A stretch of DNA of 64,000 nucleotides from Edaphochlamys debaryana (taxonomy: Eukaryota; Chlorophyta; Chlorophyceae; Chlamydomonadales). Both the position numbers and the translations under genes were made by a program. Below the pieces are notes generated by a model. The model did not search any database and was not told the DNA's origin. It was given only the letters and a program-made list of their open reading frames with translations. The stretch lies in the NCBI GenBank assembly GCA_016858145.1, contig JAEHOE010000011.1, positions 124,001 through 188,000 of the forward strand, read 5' to 3'. Shown here in pieces: positions 31,902-42,522 of this stretch. Numbering within the stretch: the stretch's first letter is position 1; every line of letters begins with the position of its first letter.

Positions 31902-32276
31902 TTGTGCCGTCTCCTGTTCTGCAGCGAGCAGAGCAAGCTGAGCGAGCTGAGCGAGCTGAGCGAGCTGAGCGAGCTGAGCGAGCAGGAGCAGTGGGACAAG
32001 GCGATTGAAAATGTGTCGCCCCTGGCGGTGCACGCAGTTCTCCAATTCCTTTTGACCATCTTGCTACTAATAGAATCAAAGGCGAGCGGGGCCGCACCAG
32101 TTCGGCCCGAGATCCTCATTCGCCAAGCGTCCGAACTGGTGGGGGCGGCATTGCACGCTCATGGTCCGCAACAGCCTTCTAATCCGCAGCCGCATATTCC
32201 CCGCGAGGACGGGGTTGCGAGCCATGCCATCAGAAACTTGTTGACAAGCGTGCTCGCGATCGTGCCGTCGGAGTAA
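31902..32276 (+). CDS. Uncertain ORF with (LSE) repeats and a membrane segment, no ATG
   Basis: Open for 124 codons and opening at a TTG; no ATG is in frame. A 12-bp repeat (GAGCGAGCTGA units, 31930-31985) encodes LSELSELSE, followed by AVLQFLLTILLLIES, a probable membrane helix, and a hydrophilic tail. It lies between the divergent starts and ends of its intronless neighbours. It may be a small gene missing its start, or chance openness across a short repeat. Confidence 0.2.
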   Translation: MCRLLFCSEQSKLSELSELSELSELSEQEQWDKAIENVSPLAVHAVLQFLLTILLLIESKASGAAPVRPEILIRQASELVGAALHAHGPQQPSNPQPHIPREDGVASHAIRNLLTSVLAIVPSE

Positions 32277-32421
32277 AGTTAGTAGTCGCCAGTCGCCAGA
32301 GAGGACCAGAGAGGAGGATTCGGAGAGAATTTGGAGCGCGAGGTTAAAATGCATTTGGATTTGAAGAGCGACGGCCGGACGTGAATTGCTTTGGATCTGG
32401 AGAGGTTGGCTTGGTGCCTAC

Positions 32422-33567
32422 TTACTGTAAAGCGATGCTGAGACCCTTCAGTGTGGCCCCCCAGCGCTCCTTGACACCCTGGAACGAGACGAGTGGCGCC
32501 AGCAGTGGTGCGCGCGACACCGCGTCAGCGACGTGCTCGTCGTAGCGGGACTGCACTTGCACCATCGCCCTAGCGAAGCCGGCCACGTCCGGCACAGCCC
32601 AGAAACCCTGCTGCGCCGCATTCCACTCCACAGACGCGGGCGGTACCTTGGTCCCGGCCGGGGCCAACTCTGACATTGCCCCAAAGTCCGTGACAATCAC
32701 GGGGCGGCATGCGAGTTGGGCCTCCACCACCGGGATGCCGAACCCCTCTGCCTTGGATGGAACGACCAGCACGTGACATGCATCGTACATGGCGCGGAGG
32801 TCTTCATTGGAAATCAGGCTCTCAGAGATGCTTACCCGGTCATCTGGGAGGTCCAGCGCGCGCTGCACTGCGCTGAGGTCAATGCCGTGCTCGTTGCGAG
32901 GGGCATGAATGGCCAGCATGCCGTCACCGCCCATGCTCATGTACACGCGAAAGGCGGCGAGCATCAGCGCGTGCCCCTTGCGCTGTGCCTGTTCGTAGTT
33001 CATGGCGACGCAGAGGAACGTGAAGCGCCCGCCGCCGCCGCCAGCACTGAGACTGACGGGGGGTACGGGGTCCGTGGGCCGCGTGACGACGTGTGGGATT
33101 GGGGGGAGCACTCGGGCCGCATCCAGGACTTGTGCGAGCCGGCAGCTCCCATCGACGGTCATGGGCAGCACGTGTGTGAAGCACCGCAACGCCTCGACCT
33201 CGGCGCAGGTGGGGCGGATGTAGTGACACGGGAACCAGCAGATGGCCGGGCAGGGCCACGTGCCACCCGAGAACAGCAAGGCGTCGCAGAGCATCACGAC
33301 TAGATCCCAAGGACCCGCGAAGGACTCCGGCGCCAGCCTGCATGGGTACTCCGCTGCGGGGCTGGCGTGGTACTGCACTCCCGTGAGCCAGGGCTCGAGC
33401 AGCGTCCCCGGCGGTGCGTCGGGCTGCGTGTTACGCCACCAAGTGACGTTCACTACGTGGCATGTGCAGCCCAGCTCGTGGAAGATGCGCAGGAGGTGCG
33501 CCGCCTGCTTCTCGTACGCGTACTGGCAGTTGTACGGGAATCCGTTCGTAATGACGCACACACGCAT
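32422..33567 (-). CDS. Glycosyltransferase, family GT4-like (GT-B fold), intronless
   Basis: 381 residues from ATG 33567 (MRVCVITNGFPYNCQYAYEK). A Rossmann-like start with a Gly-rich donor loop is followed by acceptor-domain segments. The C-terminal nucleotide-sugar domain holds SISESLISNEDLRAMYDACH, then VVPSKAEGFGIPVVEAQLA. That is the E-x7-E motif of GT4 enzymes (EGFGIPVVE). The next segment, RPVIVTDFGAMSELAP, is also typical. No signal peptide or membrane helix, so it is probably cytosolic and transfers a sugar to an unknown acceptor. A short AT-rich stretch (AATAAAAAGGG on the coding strand) lies just upstream of the start. Intron-free, unlike the channelrhodopsin and glucan-synthase genes. 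Length is normal for the family. Intact. Confidence 0.8.
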   Translation of the reverse strand: MRVCVITNGFPYNCQYAYEKQAAHLLRIFHELGCTCHVVNVTWWRNTQPDAPPGTLLEPWLTGVQYHASPAAEYPCRLAPESFAGPWDLVVMLCDALLFSGGTWPCPAICWFPCHYIRPTCAEVEALRCFTHVLPMTVDGSCRLAQVLDAARVLPPIPHVVTRPTDPVPPVSLSAGGGGGRFTFLCVAMNYEQAQRKGHALMLAAFRVYMSMGGDGMLAIHAPRNEHGIDLSAVQRALDLPDDRVSISESLISNEDLRAMYDACHVLVVPSKAEGFGIPVVEAQLACRPVIVTDFGAMSELAPAGTKVPPASVEWNAAQQGFWAVPDVAGFARAMVQVQSRYDEHVADAVSRAPLLAPLVSFQGVKERWGATLKGLSIALQ

Positions 33568-33900
33568 TTTGCTGACGCGGTACCCTTTTTATTGACACGC
33601 GGAGGATGTGGCGTGCAGGTTGGTGGGCAGGGTAAGGAGAGTGTCGCGCGTACGCGCGCGACATGGCGCTAGTGAAGCACTGGGGAAAGCATCTACATTA
33701 CAAACGGCTTGGGGTCTGTGCGTACCTTGGCTGGGCGGCGCATGCCACGGAGATGCCCCCCATTGCCATGGTCGATTGATCCTGTCTCCTGCGCCACAAA
33801 CCACCGCAGTCCGCTATCCACTATCCACTGTCTTCCTGTCCACTATCTCCCTGTCCATTACCGCGCGAATGCCATACATCTAACATAAGCGTTGGCAGAC

Positions 33901-35408
33901 ATGGCCGGTATAGGAGAAGTCGAGGCTCAGCCTTCAACTACAGATGACGTGGCAGAGGCGGAGGAGTGTGTGGAGAGGGAGGAGCAGCATCACAGCGGAA
34001 TAGAGGGAGAAGGTCCGCAGCTGCCAGGTGAGCTCTGTGATTCGAGCGGCGGGGCTCTGGTGCAGGCTTGTGATGCCGACCCGCTGATGTATATGTAGTT
34101 CTCTGGGACGTTAATAACTTCTAGGGATAGGACTGGGCAGCGGGGAGCCCTGGAAGGCCCGCCCAGACGCTTGACCGGGAAGCAAGCACTTGCCATGACA
34201 CCGCTGACCGTCTGGCTGTCCCGCCGGTGTTGCAGGTGATGTTGAAGGGGAGGAGGAGGATCCATACGCTGAGTACAGCGAGGAGCTTCGCGAGGAGTTG
34301 CGCGGCATCGGGTATCGCGGGCTTCCGGAGGCGCTGCGCAGCAAGCTCCAGCAGACTAAGGGCGCCGTGCAGCGCTTGGTGCTGACTGTGGAGACCAGTC
34401 CCATATGGGACAGCTGCGACGACCTCTGGAAGTCGTCGATTTCCCTCGCTGCCAATGTGCCTGGCTTGCAGAGCATGATGGTGCAGGCAATGGGAGGTGA
34501 CGTGCTTGGGCACTACATTGCGTCAGCAATCGTCGCGGTGTTGGGGGAGACAAGCCTGACGCCGGAGTCGGGCGGCAAGACCAAGAGCTCGAGGTGTGTC
34601 GGGGATGGGCGTAAGTGTCTGGGGACGGGCGCCTGGGGATGGGCGTCTGTGGATGGGCGCAAGGGGACAGGGCATCTGGGGACGGGCGTCTGGGGACGGG
34701 TGCAAGGGGACTGTGCATCTGGGGCGGGCGTCAGGGCCTGGTCTCGGCATGAATGTGTCAGGGGCTGGTCTCTGCATAAATGCGTGAGCCAGGAGTCGTA
34801 ATTACAACACCCCCGTGTGCCCATTCCCTCGACCAAAGCAGGCCGAGCGCCAAGGCCAAGAGCAGCGAGAAGGGCGAGGTAAAGCTCAGCGAGGCGCAGG
34901 AAACCCTGCGCAAGGAGTTGGGCAAGCCATTCGAGGAGGTCTTCAACAAGCTGGGGCTCCAGATAAACCACGCGAGCCTGGTGCGGGTGTACGGCGTGGC
35001 GCTCGTCATGACCCGAATGTGAGCCTGCCGGCTGGGCTTGGCTGGGCTTGGCTGGGCTGGCTGGGCTGGCGAATTCCCGAAACCGGCGAAGTCAACCAGC
35101 ACACCCCGCTTGCCCATGCAATCCACAACTCGTGTTTCTCAAGCCAGTGGCTTATACCCTCCCGTCCATGCAGGTTCGTCCGCTGCGGGCTGCAGTGGGC
35201 GGATGTATACAAGGGGCGCAGCGCTGATATTGGCCAGGTAGTCGTCAACGGCATGGACATGCACGTTCTGTATGTCAGCTACGTCCGGTCGATCCTCGTA
35301 CGCTGCAGTCTGTGCACGCTAATTACGAGGTGGAGCTGCAGAACGCGCAGAAACTTCAGCGCGCCGCTGCTCGCCAGAACAGAATCCAGCAAGTGGAGCA
35401 AGCACTAG
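33901..35408 (+). CDS. Unrecognised multi-exon gene, acidic N-terminus
   Basis: Exons 33901-34027, 34236-34593, 34842-35018 and 35174-35408 join in phase with GT-AG introns (298 codons). The ATG at 33901 begins an acidic segment (MAGIGEVEAQPSTTDD). Next is a helical region, ELREELRGIGYRGLPEALRS to MVQAMGGDVLGHYIA, a Lys/Ser linker, then LRKELGKPFEEVFNKLGLQ and MFVRCGLQWADVYKG. No family recognised. The last about 35 codons after VLYVSYVRSIL look unnatural. In another frame the text continues as DPRTLQSVHANYEVELQNAQ. So the true 3' end may be a splice or a frameshift into the ORF at 35312, or the DIRS-like element may have inserted here. Confidence 0.45.
34594..34790. repeat. Short tandem GGGGACGGGCGTCTG-like repeats in an intron
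   Basis: Diverged units of GGGGATGGGCG/TCTGGGGACGGGC fill most of the intron between the second and third exons of the unrecognised gene. Confidence 0.5.
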
Positions 35409-37704
35409 TCGACCATGTCCGGCGCATCACCAGCGCGTGCCCCGCGCTGGTGCCATTCAGCAGCAGTGCATTCTGGCGGTCACGGGCCAATATGGAAGCC
35501 GCTATTGAGCGCTTGGAGGAGGCGCTTGCCAACCCAGACGCCGCCGGCCCGGCGCCCCACGGAGCGCCGGGCCCGGCGCCCAACAGAGCTACGGGCGGGG
35601 CAGGAGCATCGGGTGGGCACGCCGCCCCAGCGCCGGCAGCTCCGGCGCCACCGACCGCAGCTCCACACCCCCACGGTGAGCGGGACAACGGCGCGGGGGC
35701 AGGGCCCTCGCACGGGGGTCCGGGGACGGCAGGCGGGACCGGCGCGGGCGGCGCCTTTGGGTTCGAGGAGGCCCGGGCTTTCGTGCAGCAGGAGGGCGAC
35801 GTAGAACGTGCAGCGGATGCGGGCCTGTTCGAAAGAATGGGCGCTGGAGCAGGCGGGCGGGGCAGGCCGCGGGACCACGACACCGCAGACCCCCACGGCC
35901 GGCAGCAAGGCAGCGCCCTGCGCCGGCCCGCCAGCCGCACTGGGAGCCGACCGCGGTTCCGGAGCTCGTCGTGACCCTTGGCCAGCGCCTGCGCGAGGCT
36001 GGGTACGGCCCGGACCTCGATGTGTTCATTGAGACAACGCAGCGGACGCTGGAGGCCATGTCACGGTCAGCGGAATTTGACCAGGCGCGGGCAGACCGGC
36101 TCTGGACGCAGGGCTTCTGCCAGCTTCAGGCGGAGCTGTGGCCGCGCTCGGGGGGCCAGGCCGCCCCACTACGGACGCACGCGCCCGCCCCCAACGCGCA
36201 AGCCGCAGACCAGCCAGCGCAGGAGCAGCAGCAAGCGGAAGAGGAGCAGGCGCAAGCGCAGGCGCAAGCGCGAGCGCGGGCGCAGGCGCAGGCGCAGGCG
36301 GCGTTGCAGCAGCAGCAGGCCGACGTGGCGCAAGCGCTGATGCAGGCACAGCGGCAGCAGCAGGCCCAGGCCCAGGCGCAGGCGGCACTGCAGCAGCAGC
36401 AGGCTCAGGCCCAGGCGCAGGCGGCACTGCAGCAGCAGCAGGCCGACGTGGCGCAAGCGCTGATGCAGGCGCAGCTGCAGCAACAGGCCATGCAGCGCAC
36501 CATGCAGGCGGCCAACGCGCAGCAACACATGAGCCAGGCGGCGCTGTTCGGAGGCCTGCCGCTGGGGGGCCACGGAGCGGGGCTGGGAGGCCTGACTCAG
36601 CAGCTCACGGGCTTCGGCAGTCTGCCGCAGACGGGCGCAGGGGCTCCGGAAGGAGCGGGAAACTTGGCGCTGTTTGCGTCGACGCTCAGCGCACAGGGTC
36701 ACAACCCACACGGCGCAGGCCTGCTGCCCCAGGGCGGCGCTGGCGGCACCACCCACAGCTTAGGCCCACAGCACGGGGGCCCGGTCTCCAACATCCCAGC
36801 CATACCGCACTCTTGGGCGCAGAGCAACAATCAGCTCCTCAGCTTTGCCCTCGGTCCGGTTGGCGAGCTGGATGCAGTCCTGGATGCGATGCCGCACATG
36901 CGCTCTGCGCTCACACAGCTCGGCCTCAAGGCGCCGGCAGCCAGGCTGTCAGACGCCGACGCGCGGCTCACGAGCGCCACGCAGTGGTGCAACACAGCGG
37001 CCAAGGCGTTCAGAGCGCAGGCCAGCAGCGCACAAGGGGCCGAGCGGGCGAAGGCGGAGAGCATGGCAGCCAGCTTTGCGGATCTGGCCCTCTGGTGCTC
37101 GGAGACGCACACCAACATGTACCGCTATACCGCCGCCTTCCACGGCGACTTCAAAGCCACGCTCGCGCTCCTGAAGGCACCGCAGCCGGCGCAGCAGCTT
37201 GTGCGTGACTCGCTCCTGATACCCGATGAGGTGCGGCCGCACCTCTCGCTGGGCCTGGGCAACATCGCTAGCGGCAAATCGCGGCAAGCGGGGCCCTACA
37301 ACGGCAGTGCTCCGCCGTCCAGCAGCTCGTGGCAGGCGCAGGACCAGCCGCCGTACCAGCCGCCGTACCAGCCGCCGTACCAGTCACCGTACCAGTCGCC
37401 GTACCAGCCACCGTATCGGCCGCCGTACCAGCCACCGCAGCTGCAGTGGGAGCAGGAGCCGGAACGCCTGGCGGGGCATGTGACGCCCACCCGCCCGCTT
37501 ACGGATGCCCAGTTCAGCGCGCTTCACGCCGCCGCAAAGCCAGGCTTCTGCTATCACTGCGGCGAGTTCGGTCACACGGTGCGCGGGTGCAAAAGGCTGG
37601 AGGCGCTCGCACCGTTGCCGCGGCAGCAGCTGCGCAGCCAGTACGTTGAGCTGCAGCGCTTGCTACAGCCGCCGACGGGGCTTCCCCCGCCGCCTCGGCG
37701 GTAG
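35312..37704 (+). CDS. DIRS-like element: gag-like ORF with CCHC zinc knuckle
   Basis: Two overlapping open frames, 35312-35974 and (open before 35971)-37704, probably one protein with a frame change in about 35800-35970. The first part starts HANYEVELQNAQKLQRAAAR (helical), then Pro/Ala/Gly-rich sequence. The second holds TLGQRLREAGYGPDLDVFIE, a long Gln/Ala coiled region (36220-36540) built from CAGGCG-like repeats, a helical core (AQSNNQLLSFALGPVGELD to KATLALLKAPQPAQQL), and PPYQ repeats at 37345-37440. It ends with a retroviral-type knuckle, CYHCGEFGHTVRGC, at about 37549-37590. It is likely a nucleocapsid-like RNA-binding protein of the element. Confidence 0.65.
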
Positions 37705-37924
37705 CTGCCAGCCCAGTCAGTCGAGGCGCTCGCTTCGCCCTCAAGGGCGGGGGCCGCGGCGCCGCCCACCCACCCGGCAGCGGCAGCCGGACCGGTGGCG
37801 ACTGACGAGGGCTTGGGCGCACATGCAGAAGGTGAGACACGAACGCCGCGAATGGTCAGAATCAGGCCGCGTTGTAAGGGTCGGCACGTGCTTGCTCCTG
37901 TACGGCCGGTCGTCGGGCCATGCT

Positions 37925-38095
37925 ACCTAATCTGTACGTTGCTTAACCTGTACGTTGCTTAACCTGTACGATGCCTAACCTGTACGTTGCCTGACCTGTA
38001 CGTTGCTTAACCTGTACGTTGCTTAACCTGTACGTTGCTTAACCTGTACGTTGTTTAACCTGTACGTTGCTTGACCTGTACGTTGCCTGCCCTGT
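37925..38095. repeat. ~17-bp tandem repeat between gag-like ORF and RT
   Basis: About ten units of CCTGTACGTTGCTTAA, with variants TGCCTGA and TGTTTAA. The RT open frame begins inside the array without an ATG. Confidence 0.8.
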
Positions 38096-40185
38096 ACGGC
38101 CCGTTGGGGCATCCCTCGCTCCCTCCCTCAGTTGAGTGGGTCGACCCTTCGGTTGCGGACCCGCCGCAGCTAGAACGACGATGGTTCAACCACAGCGGCG
38201 TTAAACTTGACACGGCCCCCTGGGCACGACACGGCGTTGACACGCCCACCACCCGCAACGAGATCCGCTGGACGTTTCATACCACACCCGCGGAGCGCCG
38301 TGACGCCCCAGTTTACCCATCCGTACGACAACACCTCAGCGCTCTTGGTGATCATTTTGACGGCCTGTTAGCATCCGGCGTGGTCGAGCCGTACGACCCC
38401 GCAGCGCACGGGTCAGAGTCTGACTTCGCCGCCGTCGTTAACCCCGTCCACGTCGTCATTCAGCCCAACAAGCTCCGCCCGCTCATCGACCCCTCGGCTT
38501 CCGGCGTCAACGCATGCATGAACCACCTACCGTGCCCTCTTCCCACGCTGGCCGACGTTCTCGACGCCATGCCTGCCGGCTCATACATGGGCAAACGCGA
38601 CCTGACCTCGGGCTTTCACCACTGCGTGCTGCACCCCTCTGCACGCCGCTTCGTCGCCTTCCGTCACCCCGTCACCCGGCAGCTCCTCCGTTGGATATCC
38701 CTCCCCTTCGGCGCCAGCCAGTCCCCCGCCATCTTCTGTGAGCTCAGTGACGCCGCACGCCGGATCTTCCAGGCCGAGTGCGACCGCTTGGGCTTGGGGG
38801 TGCGGATATGGTGTTATGTGGACGACTACGGGATTATCGGCCCGTCACATGCAGCAGTGCAGCGAGCCTTCGACGTGATGGACAGGCTGGGCGCAGAGCT
38901 GGGGCTCGAGTGGAACCGAGCCAAGGACCAGGGCCGGTCAGACCCGCTGCAACAGATGGAGTTCTTGGGCATGCTGTTCGACTCCACCGCCGCGGGGGGG
39001 CCGCAGATGCGCATCGCGCCCTCCAAGCGTGAGCGGTACGCAGCGGAGGTGGCCGCCGTGCCGCAGCGGCCTCCGCCCCGCATCCGTCAGCGCCGCGGTC
39101 ATCCCTGGAGACAGTGGTAGGCCGACTGACTTTCGTCGCACGAGCCTGCCGGTGGGGCTTCACGTTCATGCAAGGACTATACGACTGTCTCTTCACCACC
39201 ACCTCCCCGCCCCCGTCACGGTGTGCCCTCACGGCATCAGCTCTCGCGCATCCTAGGCCACGACGGCCAGGACCGGCGGCTCTGGGATGGCGTGCGACAG
39301 AAAAAGTCGCCCGCCAAACTAGAAAGGGGGGGTGCAGACGGCACGCTGCAATGCGAAGACTCGCTGACGGGCGAAGTCATTTTCACGGATGCCAGCGGCG
39401 TGGGGTTCGGAGCCTGGTGGGGGGCGGCGGAAATGCAGGGGCAATGGTCGGCGGAGGAGAGCCGCTTGGCGGTCGCGTGGCGGGAGCTTAAGGCGGTGGT
39501 GCAAGCCCTCAGCACATGGGCAGAGGCCCTTCGTGGGCGGCGAGTGTTGATACGCTGCGATAACACGCAGGCAGTGGCGGTAATAAATCATGGCGCATCA
39601 CGGGTGCCAGAAAGCCGGCCTCTCAGCCGGCGGTTAGCCGAGTTAGCTGTGGGTTTCGATTTCGAGGTTTGGGCAGAGCATGTGGCGGGGGTGGATAATG
39701 AGCGCGCAGATCGGCTGAGCCGCAAGTTGGCGGAGCCGGTGTCCAACCTTATGCTGCGGCCCGAGGTGTTTGCTTCCTTGTGCCCACGAGCGAGCCCATA
39801 TCGGCCGCATGTTGACTGCTGCGCAGATGAGAAGGGGTTAAATGTTCAGAAGGGGTGTGCCTCTTTCTTTTGTCCGTCGCGTTCTGTCTTCGGCCAAGAG
39901 GCAGCATTGGCGGGCAAGGCGTTGTGGGCCTTTCCCCCACCGGTGTTGGCGGGTGATGTGTTGGGAGTTATTGTGCGCGCTTTCCGGCTTTCGGGGGCCA
40001 CTCGGGCCACAGTTGTTGTGCCCTTCTGGCCCGAGCGGGGTTGGTTTAGGCGCCTGATCCGCGGCCCAGGGTCGCCCTTCCGTGTGGTTTCGGTCCTGGC
40101 CGAAGGAGGGTCCTGGTGCCGGGCACCCTGGGGTGACCTCTCGCCACCGTCCCCGTACGACTTGCTGGTGCTACGCTTGCCGTAA
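38071..40185 (+). pseudogene. DIRS-like element: reverse transcriptase/RNase H, two frameshifts
   Basis: RT motifs: VVEPYDPAAHGSESDFAAVV, KLRPLIDPSASGVNACM, LTSGFHHCVLHP, SLPFGASQSPAIFCEL, catalytic YVDD in WCYVDDYGII, EFLGMLFDS. The frame then changes near 39100 (continuing VVGRLTFVARACRWGFTFMQ) and again near 39215 (continuing HQLSRILGHDGQDRRLWDG). RNase H follows: IFTDASGVGFGAWWG, WRELKAVVQALSTW, IRCDNTQAVAVINHG, and HVAGVDNERADRLSR. After it comes the Trp/Pro-rich region usual in DIRS pol (VVVPFWPERGWFRRLI). The two shifts argue for a dead copy unless they are assembly errors. Confidence 0.8.
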
Positions 40186-41413
40186 CGTGCCCCGCTCCGC
40201 CCCCCACCGGCCGAGCGCAGGCTTCTGCGGCGTGTGCGGCCTACGGACGGGCGTCTTGGACGTGCGGTGCGAGGTCTGCACGGTACCGGCGCATCGCCCC
40301 TGCCTGGGCCTGGGCGTTGGCGCCTACCCGGGAGGCTGGATGAAGTGCGCACGGTGCATATTGGCCGCCGCCGGCGTGCACACGTCGGCGGTGGGGGGCC
40401 CGGCGGGGGACCTGGCCAGCCTCACGGTCACGCTCCGCAGCGGCGCAGTCAGCGCAGGATCTGCCGCGTCGTACGAGACCCACCGCCGCCGGTACGTGCG
40501 CTGCTGCCACGATCTGGGTCTGCCGCCGGCGGCGGCGTTCCCTCCTGACCGGGATGGCGATCTCAACCCGGAGCTGGTGTGCCTGTTCATCGCCTGGCAA
40601 GTGCGGCGGGGGCTGGCCAACGACACCATCTCGGGGTCCGTCACGGCGCTCGCCGACTGGCAGCGGGGCCGTGGTGCGGCGGAGGCGGACAGAGCGTCGC
40701 GTCACCCGGCCGTCCAGTCCGCCCTCGCCCAGGCCCTGCGGCGACGGGCGCTAGCGCCGCCAGGGGCGGCGCTGTCGCGCAAGGCGCCCTTTCCGCTGGA
40801 CCTGCTGGTGGTGCTCCTCGGCTGGCTGCGGCACCAGGCCAACGCAGGTCCGGGGCGAAGGCGGGAGCGAGAGCAGGACGCAGCGTGGCTGACGGCGGGT
40901 TTCTTGGGCATGCTGAGGCGGAGCGAGCTAGCAGCGCTGCGGGTTGGCGACGTGACTGCCGCGCCAGGCGGCGGGGTGCGGCTGTTCATAGCCCGGAGCA
41001 AGACGGATCAGACAGCACGAGGAGCGGAGGTATTCCTGGCCGAGCGGACGGCGTCCGGCATCCCCACCGCGCGCATTCTGCTGCGACACGTCGAGCGGCG
41101 GCGAACAGAGGGCGCGGGCACCGGAGCCCACTTGTTTGGTGCAGCCGGGGCGGCGGCGGCGTGGCACAAGGGCGCTTTTACCCGCCGGCTCAGGGCGCTG
41201 CTGTCGGCGGCGGGCGCAGCCGTACCCGCTCTGGGGCTGGCGCCGGAGCGCTACTCGGCCCACAGCCTACGGCACGGCGGCGCCACGGCAGCGGCGGAGG
41301 CGGGCGCCACGCTGGGGGAGATTATGGAGCACGGGCGCTGGCGGTCCCTAGCAGTGCGACGCTACGTGCATCTGTCAGCGGCCACCCGCATGCGCCTGAC
41401 CGCCCGGGTCTGA
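40186..41413 (+). CDS. DIRS-like element: PHD-like finger fused to tyrosine recombinase
   Basis: The open frame actually extends from 40082, overlapping the end of RNase H, with no ATG before 40339. At about 40231-40360 a C4HC3 finger is visible: CGVC, then RCEVC, H and C (PAHRPC), and W-x-C-x2-C (WMKCARC). This is the spacing of a PHD finger. The recombinase part has an N-terminal SAM-like helix bundle (SAASYETHRRRYVRCCHDLG). The catalytic set follows: Arg in MLRRSELAALRVGD, Lys in IARSKTDQT, H-x-x-R in HSLRHGGATAA, Trp in HGRWRS, and the Tyr nucleophile in VRRYVHLS. Catalytic residues all look intact. It would integrate the circular cDNA of the element. Confidence 0.8.
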
Positions 41414-42172
41414 CGACAACTGTGCAAGGGGGGTGCCAGCCTGGGCAGAGCGGGCCGGGCTGGTCAGGGCGGCGGGGGAGTGAGGGAGAGTTTGTGTGCC
41501 GATTCTGGGCGGCGCCCCCGCCGCCCGTGTGTCTTTCCCCCCCTTTGCTGTTGCCCCGGGCGCCGGGGCGGGGGGTTGCAGCGTGGCGTGGAGAGTGTGA
41601 AAGGGCTTGGCAATTGGCGTTGCGACCGGCTGGGGGTATTCGAGAGCCGGTGAACGTTGGAGCGGTAGCAGTGTAAGGGGAGAGGGTCGGCGAGCGAGTC
41701 TCCGTACATGCACCAAAATTCGGGGTTCCCGAGCTGTAGCTTTGTGTGCGTCCGGGCAGCTATGTTTCGCCCAAGTGAGACGCCTGACGAGCGCATCTCC
41801 TCCAAACTGTAGTGCGGAGTTGACATGGATCACCAGTAAAGGCCGTGCGAGCCTGCATGCCGTACGGTGGTGCTGGCTGGTGGTGGAGACTGGAGAGGGT
41901 TGAGGGCTTCGCGGGAGCTTGACTCGAACATTGGACCCCCTTTGGGGGGACCACGGGGCCCTTTCCCTGCCTTCCGGCAGCCACCCTTGTCCAGGGCGGC
42001 CGTGTGATTATTGTTGGGTGGTTTGATAAGGTACAGCAGTAAAAGCATCCGCGTCTCTTACACCTTTGCCGGGCTGACCTAAGCTAGCGGGAGCACTGCA
42101 ACTGGCGCCCAACCTGGACACCGGCAGCTTCCTTGCAGCGGGAAAGATGGACTGAGCTCAAGTGAATGGCTC
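41414..42172. other. Region after the DIRS recombinase, no gene recognised
   Basis: Probably contains the 3' end of the DIRS-like element, but no inverted or split repeat was identified. It includes CCCCCTTTGGGGGG-type self-complementary words near 41937. Confidence 0.4.
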
Positions 42173-42522
42173 TTTGTGCAGGCAAAGTGCGATGCGCGGG
42201 GCCGTTTGGCGCGCTCCGCGCGAAGCTTCGGGGAGGCAGGGGACCACGCCGACCTGCGACAAAGTGTTGCGACTACACCTCAAACCGTAGATTTGAGTTG
42301 CCTGCGATAAGATAGCAACATTGCGCCCGGTCCGGGCTTGAGCGGCGGCGAGGTTCGACCGAAGTCGGCACCGCAACATTACCGCAGCTGTCGACAGCTG
42401 CGCGCGGGGCTTGGCGTAGACACCTTGCTCTTAGCTTTGCAGTGTATAAAAACACACAAAGTATATACCTGAGCCACTCCTCGGGCTACGGGTGCAAGTT
42501 GGTGCGACCGGGCACTACACAT
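42173..42522. repeat. Dispersed hairpin-rich repeat, copy 3
   Basis: Begins TTTGTGCAGGCAAAGTGCGA, nearly identical to the start of copy 1 (3963). It keeps GCGCTCCGCGCGAAGCTTCGG, GGTTCGACCGAAGTCGG and CAGCTGTCGACAGCTG. It shares the tail GCAAGTTGGTGCGACCGGGC with copy 2 in diverged form. Same orientation as the other copies. Confidence 0.65.

Larger units (their letters stand above)
35290..41413 (+). mobile_element. DIRS-like tyrosine-recombinase retrotransposon (internal region)
   Basis: Gag-like ORF, RT/RNase H, and tyrosine recombinase lie in this order on one strand, which is diagnostic for DIRS-type elements. No integrase, protease or LTR is seen. Ends are not defined: I could not find terminal or internal complementary repeats by eye, so the boundaries are those of the coding region. 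Frame breaks in the RT/RNase H junction suggest the copy is inactive. Confidence 0.8.

Noticed and set aside
42090..42115. Primer-binding-site-like TGGCGCCCAAC suggesting an LTR element
   Set aside because: No LTR pair, polypurine tract or integrase nearby; it follows a DIRS-type element, which does not use such a site.
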